DNA of 64,000 nt, taken from positions 1 to 64,000 of the forward strand of contig CAYNRR010000007.1 of NCBI GenBank assembly GCA_964400015.1, written 5' to 3'. The translations under genes were made by a program, and so were the position numbers. Source of the DNA: UBA1234 sp964400015 (GTDB taxonomy: Bacteria; Bacillota; Clostridia; TANB77; UBA1234). Shown piece by piece: positions 57,629 to 64,000 of the stretch. Below the pieces are notes generated by a model. The model was not told the origin of the DNA, did not search any database, and saw only the letters and a list, made by a program, of their open reading frames with translations. Within the stretch, counting starts at the first letter, position 1; every line of letters begins with the position of its first letter.

Positions 57629-60454
57629 ATGATAGAAAACATAACTATAAAAGGTGCAAAAGTTAATAATTTAAAAAATATAAGTATAACAATTCCTAGA
57701 GATAAACTTGTTGTTATCACAGGACTTAGTGGAAGTGGAAAATCTTCGCTTGCATTTGATACAATTTATGCAGAAGGACAACGTAGATATGTGGAAAGTT
57801 TATCATCATATGCAAGACAATTCTTAGGAATAATGGAAAAACCAGATGTTGAATATATCGAAGGATTATCTCCAGCAATAGCAATTGACCAAAAAACAAC
57901 GTCAAAAAATCCACGTTCAACAGTAGGAACAGTTACTGAAATTTATGACTACTTAAGATTACTATATGCACGTATAGGAATTCCACATTGTCCAAAGTGT
58001 GGAAAAACTATCAAACAACAATCAATTGATCAAATAATAGATGCGATAATGGAACTTGGAGAAGGTACTAAGATTCAAATATTGGCACCTGTTGTGCGTG
58101 GGAAAAAAGGTGAATATACTAAGTTAATTGAAGATGCTAAAAAAGATGGTTTCGTAAGAATACGTGTAGACGGTACAATGTATGATTTAAGTGAAGATGA
58201 AATAAAGATAACGAAAACCAAAAAACATAATATTGAAATTGTAGTAGATAGATTAGTTGTAAAGGATACAATAAAAAATCGCTTAACAGATTCTGTTGAA
58301 ACGGCATTAAAATATGCTGACAAACTAGTGCTTGTAGATGTAATAGGTGGAGAAGAAATGTTATTTTCACAAAATTATTCTTGCCCAGATTGTGGAATAA
58401 GCATAGAAGAATTATCACCTAGAATGTTTTCATTTAATAATCCGTTAGGTGCATGTCCAACTTGTAGTGGCTTAGGTTCTATTCAAAAAATTGATCCATA
58501 TTTAATTGTACCAGATACTAGCATTTCACTACTAGACGGTGGATTAAAAGGAATGGGTTGGAATCAAGCAAAAGAAAACAATATGGGAGTCATGTATTTA
58601 AAAGCATTAGGAAAACATTATAAGATCGATGTTTCAAAACCAATATCAGAATTACCAGAAGATTTTATGGATAAAGTGTTATATGGTACAGGCGATGAAA
58701 AATTAGATTTTAGATATGAAAGTGCTGCAGGAGTTAGAAACTTTACTGCACCATTTGAAGGTGTTATAAACACAATGGAAAGACGTTATAGAGAAACATC
58801 ATCAAATGGGATGAGACAATTTTATGAAATGTATATGGCAGAATCTCATTGTTATGAATGTGATGGTGCAAGGCTTAACAAAGTAGCATTATCTGTGACA
58901 GTTGGTGGAAAAAACATTCATGAATTAACAGAACTTTCAATTACAGAAATAAAAAAATTCATTTCTAACTTAGAATTAACAACAAAAGAAGAAATGATAG
59001 CACATCAAATAATGAAAGAACTACATGCAAGATTACAATTCTTAATTGATGTTGGTCTTGAATATTTAACATTATCAAGAAGTTCAGGAACATTGTCAGG
59101 AGGAGAAGCACAAAGAATAAGACTTGCCACACAAATAGGATCAGGATTAACGGGTGTATTATATATATTAGATGAACCAAGCATAGGACTTCATCAAAGG
59201 GATAATGAAAAACTAATAGCAACACTAAAAAAATTAAGAGACTTAGGTAACACACTTATTGTTGTAGAACATGATGAAGATACAATGTATGCAGCAGACC
59301 ATATTATAGATATCGGACCAGGTGCAGGTGTTCACGGAGGACAAGTAATAGCACAAGGTACAGCAGAAGAAATAAAGAAAAATGAAAACTCGATAACAGG
59401 AAAATATTTGAGTGGTAAATTAAAAATTGAAGTACCAGAAAAAAGAAGAAAAGGAAATAAAAAATATTTAGAAATAATCGGTGCAGCAGAAAACAATTTA
59501 AAAGATGTAAACGTAAAAATACCACTTGGAAAAATGATTGCAGTAACAGGAGTATCAGGTTCGGGAAAATCATCTTTGATAAATGAAGTATTATATAAAA
59601 AACTTGCGAACGAATTAAATAGAGCATCATTGCGTCCAGGAAAATGCAAGCAGATAAAAGGAATAGAAAACTTAGATAAAGTAATTGCAATAGACCAATC
59701 ACCAATAGGAAGAACTCCACGTTCAAATCCTGCAACTTATGTTGGTGTATTTGACCTTATAAGAGATTTGTTTGCGAACACAAATGAAGCCAAAATGCGT
59801 GGATATCAAAAAGGAAGATTTAGTTTTAACGTTAGTGGTGGACGCTGTGAAGCTTGCGAGGGAGAAGGAATTACAAGAATAGAAATGCACTTCTTATCAG
59901 ATGTATATGTACCTTGTGATATCTGCAACGGAAAAAGATATAATAGAGAAACTTTAGAAGTAAAATACAAAGGTAAAAATATATATGATGTTTTAGAAAT
60001 GACAGTTGAAGAAGCATTAGAATTTTTTGCAAACATTCCAAAAATAAAAAACAAAATACAAACTTTGTATGATGTAGGACTTGGATATATAAAGCTTGGT
60101 CAATCATCAACTACATTATCTGGTGGTGAAGCACAAAGAATAAAACTTGCAAATGAATTATGCAAAAAATCTACAGGAAAAACAATGTATATTTTAGATG
60201 AACCTACAACTGGTCTTCATTCAGCAGATATTCATAAGTTAATAGAAATATTAAATAGATTAGTTGATGCAGGAAACAGCATGATTATAATAGAACATAA
60301 TCTAGATATAATAAAAATTGCTGATCACATAATCGACATTGGACCAGAAGGTGGAATAAATGGAGGAACAATTATAGCAGAAGGAACTCCAGAAGAAGTT
60401 GCTCAAATACCAAAATCATATACAGGAAAATTCTTAAAAAATATGTTGAAATAA
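57629..60454 (+). CDS. uvrA: UvrABC system protein A
   Basis: A 941-residue dimeric ABC-type ATPase that finds DNA damage and loads UvrB. It has two nucleotide-binding halves: Walker A GLSGSGKSS (31-39) and GVSGSGKSS in the second half, signature LSGGEAQRIRLA and LSGGEAQRIKLA, and zinc modules with CPKC, CPDC, CEACEGEG and CDICNGKRY. GGGGGAT precedes the ATG. It is a single gene; uvrB and uvrC are not in the window. Confidence 0.97.
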   Translation: MIENITIKGAKVNNLKNISITIPRDKLVVITGLSGSGKSSLAFDTIYAEGQRRYVESLSSYARQFLGIMEKPDVEYIEGLSPAIAIDQKTTSKNPRSTVGTVTEIYDYLRLLYARIGIPHCPKCGKTIKQQSIDQIIDAIMELGEGTKIQILAPVVRGKKGEYTKLIEDAKKDGFVRIRVDGTMYDLSEDEIKITKTKKHNIEIVVDRLVVKDTIKNRLTDSVETALKYADKLVLVDVIGGEEMLFSQNYSCPDCGISIEELSPRMFSFNNPLGACPTCSGLGSIQKIDPYLIVPDTSISLLDGGLKGMGWNQAKENNMGVMYLKALGKHYKIDVSKPISELPEDFMDKVLYGTGDEKLDFRYESAAGVRNFTAPFEGVINTMERRYRETSSNGMRQFYEMYMAESHCYECDGARLNKVALSVTVGGKNIHELTELSITEIKKFISNLELTTKEEMIAHQIMKELHARLQFLIDVGLEYLTLSRSSGTLSGGEAQRIRLATQIGSGLTGVLYILDEPSIGLHQRDNEKLIATLKKLRDLGNTLIVVEHDEDTMYAADHIIDIGPGAGVHGGQVIAQGTAEEIKKNENSITGKYLSGKLKIEVPEKRRKGNKKYLEIIGAAENNLKDVNVKIPLGKMIAVTGVSGSGKSSLINEVLYKKLANELNRASLRPGKCKQIKGIENLDKVIAIDQSPIGRTPRSNPATYVGVFDLIRDLFANTNEAKMRGYQKGRFSFNVSGGRCEACEGEGITRIEMHFLSDVYVPCDICNGKRYNRETLEVKYKGKNIYDVLEMTVEEALEFFANIPKIKNKIQTLYDVGLGYIKLGQSSTTLSGGEAQRIKLANELCKKSTGKTMYILDEPTTGLHSADIHKLIEILNRLVDAGNSMIIIEHNLDIIKIADHIIDIGPEGGINGGTIIAEGTPEEVAQIPKSYTGKFLKNMLK

Positions 60455-60590
60455 CTGAAAGATAACATAAAAAATTTATATAAAAAGCAAAAATTAACCC
60501 CATATTTTAAAATGAAATTCATTATGTATTCTTGACATAATAAAACGTGCAAACCCTTGGTGCTCTAAGACTATAAAGTAACATTTACTT

Positions 60591-60619
60591 TTGACAATTA
60601 AACATTTTTGTGCTATACT
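60591..60619 (+). promoter_or_regulatory. Consensus promoter of veg
   Basis: TTGACA (60591-60596), exact 17-base spacer, TATACT (60614-60619). veg in Bacillus is known for a very strong vegetative promoter. Confidence 0.88.
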
Positions 60620-60651
60620 GTGCTCATACTGAAGAATAAGGGGTGGTTTTC

Positions 60652-60957
60652 GTGGGGATAGAAAAAAGAAATGTTAATGAACTAAGAGAAAAAATAAAAG
60701 AGTGTGTTGGTCAACAAGTAGTTCTTCGTGACAGTTTAAAAAGAGGCAAATCATTAAAAATCGAAGGAACTCTAGTTGGTGGACAAAATGATTTTTTTAC
60801 AGTCCAATCAAACGATGTGACAAACCAAAAATACACCAATAAATATATAGATTTATTAACATCAAATCCAGTCGAACTATTACTAGTCAACAATGAGAAT
60901 TGCACTTCAATTTTAGATTTAATAGGAGATAATACAGTAAACAAAGAGAACTTCTAA
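60652..60957 (+). CDS. veg: Veg family protein, GTG start
   Basis: A 101-residue protein. LREKIKECVGQQVVLRDSLK and GTLVGGQNDFFTVQS match the Veg family, which stimulates biofilm matrix genes in Bacillus. The GTG at 60652 is seven bases after AAGGGGTGG; the GTG at 60643 lies inside that site. The C-terminal 20 residues extend beyond the usual family length. It ends within its own terminator. Confidence 0.75.
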   Translation: MGIEKRNVNELREKIKECVGQQVVLRDSLKRGKSLKIEGTLVGGQNDFFTVQSNDVTNQKYTNKYIDLLTSNPVELLLVNNENCTSILDLIGDNTVNKENF

Positions 60958-60974
60958 AATAAGTTCTCTTTTTG
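60943..60974 (+). terminator. Terminator of veg
   Basis: 11-bp stem AAAGAGAACTT/AAGTTCTCTTT (60943-60953 with 60961-60971), overlapping the stop codon, and a T-run. Confidence 0.9.
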
Positions 60975-61046
60975 AATTTTAATAAGTAATAAATTAAAAC
61001 CTTTCCTAATATAATTTACTAAAATAAATTTATAGGAGGGGTTTTT

Positions 61047-62612
61047 TTGAATCTAGAAATAAATAGTGAAACAGTAAAATTGTGTGAAATAATTTCAAGA
61101 GAAAAAAGAACAAAAATAATAGAAGGTGATATGATTGTTCCAGACATAAAACCTGATATATTAAGTATATCAAATATTGATAGTGATATATTTATAAGTA
61201 AAAAAGAAATAAGGGATGGAAAAATATATGTGGAAGGACTAGCAGATGTATCTGCAATTTATATGGCAGAAGATAAAAATACATCAATAAAAAGTTTAAA
61301 TAATGTATTTGATTTTTCAGAAGTATTTGAACTAGAAGGGATAAATGCAGAAAGTATAATAAGAGTAAATGTAGAAAAAGAACCGGTTGAATACAAAGTG
61401 CTAAATGGAAGAAAATTAAGTATTAGAATACCAATAACATTAGAAGTATCTGCAGAAAAAAATTGTGAACACACAATAGCAAAAGATGTATTAGAAAATC
61501 AAAATATAGAAATGCAAAAACAACAAATAGAACTCTATTCTTTAACAGATTCAAAAACGCAAAATATAGAATTGAACGAAATAGTAAATCTTTCAGAAGA
61601 AAAAGCACCGATAGCAGAAATCTTAAAGGCAAGTATAGAGATAAAAAACACAGATTATAAAATAAGCTATAACAAAATACTAGCTAAGGCAGATGCACTT
61701 ATAAAAATAATATATGTATCAGATACACAAGCAAACACAATTGAAACATATGAAACACTATTGCCGGTTATGGGCTTTATAAATAGTGACAATTTAGATG
61801 AAAATTCAGAAGTAACATTAGAATTTACAGTAAAAACATTTGCATTAAGACCAATATATCAAGACTTAAAATCTACTAGTTTTTCGGTTGATAGTGAAAT
61901 AGAAATACTAGCTAATGTGTATCAAAAAAGGCAAATAGAAATAATTTCAGACTTGTATAATCCAGATGCGGATTTAAAATACAAAACAGAAAAAATGATT
62001 ATATCAAATGAAAAAATAAATACAACCAAAGAAGTTGAAATGCTTCAAAGCCTTATGATACCTGAGTTAGACAACTTGAATATATTATCTATAGATGCAA
62101 AGCCAAGTATAAACAATAAAAACATACTAAATGAAAAAATTGCAGTAGAAGGCAATATAGAATTTACAATTGTTTATTACAATGAACAAAAAAGAGTAAT
62201 AGAAACGAAAAAGATGGAATTACCATATCAACAAGTTTTAAAAGTGCCAGAAATAGAAAGTGATATGAATATAATATTAGACGTAAAAGTTAAAGACCTT
62301 GAATATCGAAAAGCAAATAGTACAGAACTACAAATAAAGTTAATTTTATGCTTTAAAATTTTATTAAAAGAAGAACAAAATATCGAAGGCATTACAGAAA
62401 TAGAAGTTAATGAAAACACTGATGAACAGTTGCCAAGCATAATAGTTTACTATGTGAAAGATGGTGATACATTGTGGAACATAGCAAAAAAATATAAAAC
62501 AACAGTTAAAGAAATTAAGGAAAACAATCAATTAAAAGACGATATGATATATCCAAACCAACAGTTACTAATTCCGAAAAGAAGCAAAGTGAAAAATTTA
62601 GAACTGATATAA
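61047..62612 (+). CDS. SPOCS (DUF3794) and LysM domain protein, spore-coat type
   Basis: A 521-residue protein. Repeated SPOCS domains (about 25-160, 175-300 and 310-450) with IEGDMIVPDIKPDILSI in the first are followed by a LysM domain at about 470-515 (YYVKDGDTLWNIAKKYKTTV). This architecture is typical of clostridial spore-coat or cortex-associated proteins. It has a TTG start at 61047 after TAGGAGGGG. It lies one base before yunB, so the two form a sporulation unit. Confidence 0.9.
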   Translation: MNLEINSETVKLCEIISREKRTKIIEGDMIVPDIKPDILSISNIDSDIFISKKEIRDGKIYVEGLADVSAIYMAEDKNTSIKSLNNVFDFSEVFELEGINAESIIRVNVEKEPVEYKVLNGRKLSIRIPITLEVSAEKNCEHTIAKDVLENQNIEMQKQQIELYSLTDSKTQNIELNEIVNLSEEKAPIAEILKASIEIKNTDYKISYNKILAKADALIKIIYVSDTQANTIETYETLLPVMGFINSDNLDENSEVTLEFTVKTFALRPIYQDLKSTSFSVDSEIEILANVYQKRQIEIISDLYNPDADLKYKTEKMIISNEKINTTKEVEMLQSLMIPELDNLNILSIDAKPSINNKNILNEKIAVEGNIEFTIVYYNEQKRVIETKKMELPYQQVLKVPEIESDMNIILDVKVKDLEYRKANSTELQIKLILCFKILLKEEQNIEGITEIEVNENTDEQLPSIIVYYVKDGDTLWNIAKKYKTTVKEIKENNQLKDDMIYPNQQLLIPKRSKVKNLELI

Positions 62613-62613
62613 A

Positions 62614-63291
62614 ATGCCTGAAAGATTTGGTTTGGGCAGAAAAAATAGAAATAACTATTTAATATATATCATTGCATTTGTAGCTTCTATACTTATATCA
62701 TTTATAACTATAACGAATTATATAGAACCAACGCTCATAGAACTTTGTCAGGTAAAAGCTGAAAGTCTAGGAATTTCAATTTCTCATAAAGTAGTAGAAG
62801 ATGTAATGAGTAATGTAGGCTATCTGGATTTGATAATATTAGACAGGGACGAAACAGGAAAAATAATGGCACTGCGAGCAAATGTTATAGAAATGAACAG
62901 AATTGCATCAGAAGTTTCACTTGCAATACAAGAAAAAAATAACGAGTTAGAAGTAACATATGTAGAAATACCAATAGGAAACTTTTTTGGAAACAGTTTA
63001 GTAGCAGGATTAGGTCCAAAAATAAAAGTAAAAATAGTTCCAACAGGAACTGTAAATGTAGAATTTAAAACAGAATTTCTATCTTCAGGAATAAACCAAA
63101 CAAGACATAGAGTATATTTGCAAATAAAAAGTAAAATGGGGATAGTAGCACCATTTGTATCAAATAGGGTAGAAGTAATAACAGAATTAAATGTAGCAGA
63201 AACCGTTTTGGTTGGAGAAGTTCCAGAAACATATTATAACTTGGTGGGAATGACTGAAGTAACGCCAGATGACTCATTAAATACATGGTAA
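62614..63291 (+). CDS. yunB: Sporulation protein YunB
   Basis: A 225-residue protein with one N-terminal TM (about 16-37), then an external domain with AIQEKNNELEVTYVEIPIGN and the conserved GPKIKVKIVPTGTVNVEFK region of YunB. Made under mother-cell sporulation control in Bacillus. The ATG at 62614 follows the SPOCS stop by one base, with weak ribosome site GAAAAATTTAGAAC; the genes are likely translationally coupled. Confidence 0.9.
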   Translation: MPERFGLGRKNRNNYLIYIIAFVASILISFITITNYIEPTLIELCQVKAESLGISISHKVVEDVMSNVGYLDLIILDRDETGKIMALRANVIEMNRIASEVSLAIQEKNNELEVTYVEIPIGNFFGNSLVAGLGPKIKVKIVPTGTVNVEFKTEFLSSGINQTRHRVYLQIKSKMGIVAPFVSNRVEVITELNVAETVLVGEVPETYYNLVGMTEVTPDDSLNTW

Positions 63292-63357
63292 AAAAATAAG
63301 CACTTGTAATGGAAAAATATAAATAATATAATTATAAATATGAAACGGAGGATGAAA

Positions 63358-64000
63358 ATGTATTATATAAATGGTAAATCATTAGAAATAGAAATGAAAA
63401 ATGGAAATACAGTACATATAGATAATGATTCAAAATTTTATGATTACATCTCGAGAATTATTAACGTTGAACAAAAATTAAATAGCATAACAGAAAAAAT
63501 AATAGATAACATGAGCAACTATGAAATAGAAGATTACATTGAATTATTAAAATATGTATCGAATATTCAAGAAAAGAATGCAGCTTTAATAAATGATAGA
63601 GCATATGTGTATCAAAATTTAAGTATGATAGGAAAGCAAAATATAGATTCGGACTTAGAAGTATTTAAATTGCAGGATGAAATTTTAGCAAATGAATTAG
63701 AATCATTTGAAAAACATATAAACGATACACCGTTAACTCTTATGAAATGTAAAGATACTTTAAAAGCTTTAAAAAATATAGAAAAACATACGAAAAAATA
63801 TATGCAAACTATAGGAATAGGGGAAGATTGTGCTAAAAATTTAGTAAGCACTTCAAATACAGAAACACTAAAATGTAAAATATCATATGATTCAATATTT
63901 TATAGTCCAATACAAAATTCATTAGAACTTGGAACATTATTAGAAGAGGCAAGAAGAGTAGCACAAAACAAACAAAAAGAAGATTCACAGTACTTAAGCA
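63358..64000 (+). CDS. Hypothetical protein, cut by the window end
   Basis: From ATG 63358 (ACGGAGG upstream) an open frame runs to the window edge, at least 214 residues. It begins MYYINGKSLEIEMKNGNTVH, has long helical Glu/Lys/Asn-rich stretches and an LEEARRVAQNKQK helix near the end. There is no TM or signal peptide. I do not recognise it; the position after the SPOCS-yunB pair suggests, but does not show, a role linked to sporulation. Confidence 0.65.
   Translation, partial: MYYINGKSLEIEMKNGNTVHIDNDSKFYDYISRIINVEQKLNSITEKIIDNMSNYEIEDYIELLKYVSNIQEKNAALINDRAYVYQNLSMIGKQNIDSDLEVFKLQDEILANELESFEKHINDTPLTLMKCKDTLKALKNIEKHTKKYMQTIGIGEDCAKNLVSTSNTETLKCKISYDSIFYSPIQNSLELGTLLEEARRVAQNKQKEDSQYLS

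Noticed and set aside
1..64000. tRNA or rRNA genes, CRISPR arrays, insertion sequences
   Set aside because: No cloverleaf with T-loop consensus, regular repeat-spacer series, transposase frame or IS-end inverted repeats was found in the gaps.

Overview
The window is AT-rich DNA from a Gram-positive, endospore-forming member of the Clostridia (Firmicutes). The evidence is the spc and alpha ribosomal operons in Firmicutes order, spore genes (spoVT, a spoVB/yabM-type flippase, yunB, a SPOCS/LysM coat-type protein), S-layer homology proteins, a SAM-I riboswitch before metK, and zinc-binding forms of S4, S14, S18, L24 and L36. I cannot name the genus.

Layout. 1-12.5 kb: rpsC (end), rplP, rpmC, rpsQ, rplN, rplX, rplE, rpsN, rpsH, rplF, rplR, rpsE, rplO, secY, a small Ser-Gly-Asp/Glu repeat membrane protein, adk, map, a KOW-domain protein, infA, rpmJ, rpsM, rpsK, rpsD, rpoA, rplQ; rpmD is missing. 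12.7-17.5 kb: a winged-helix protein resembling replication-relaxation proteins, galE, and a lone VirD4/TraG-like ATPase with no conjugation genes nearby. 17.6-20.5 kb: pth, an RNase E/G-family gene, then rpsF-ssb-rpsR behind a probable S6:S18 leader. 20.6-29.6 kb: a pilin-like protein, murI, trxA, a two-component system with a MacA-like adaptor and MacB-like permease (no ATPase gene), tdk, ogg and a small membrane protein. 29.9-35.1 kb: rpsT, rpsU, yqeY, riboswitch-metK and a three-gene GLUG/pilin-like operon. 35.1-48.4 kb: recD2, an SLH protein, comF, a KAP-type NTPase, spoVT, a flippase, hup, rqcP, a YgjP-like peptidase, a GH18-SLH protein and a compositionally foreign membrane protein. 48.5-56.1 kb: rpoB-rpoC behind a structured leader. 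56.2-64 kb: two small proteins, an NlpC/P60-like protein, uvrA, veg, SPOCS-LysM, yunB and a partial gene.

The main observation is a codon pattern. Three conserved genes (the KOW protein, pth and recD2) are each interrupted by one extra nucleotide. In all three, the zero-frame codon at the break is CGG followed by A or T, and skipping its C restores the conserved frame with a glycine (GGA/GGT). Reading by eye, I found no in-frame CGG in any other typical gene of the window. The only others are one in tdk and four in the foreign-looking gene at 48.0 kb. This suggests that CGG is a poorly decoded or unassigned codon and that C-GGN acts as a +1 recoding site. The alternative is three coincidental errors or mutations.

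Other unusual points are the mutually exclusive pairings and attenuator-like hairpin in the rpoB leader, the orphan coupling-type ATPase, the scattered pilin-like proteins without assembly genes, the adaptor/permease pair without its ATPase, and perfect palindromes around tdk and the adaptor gene.
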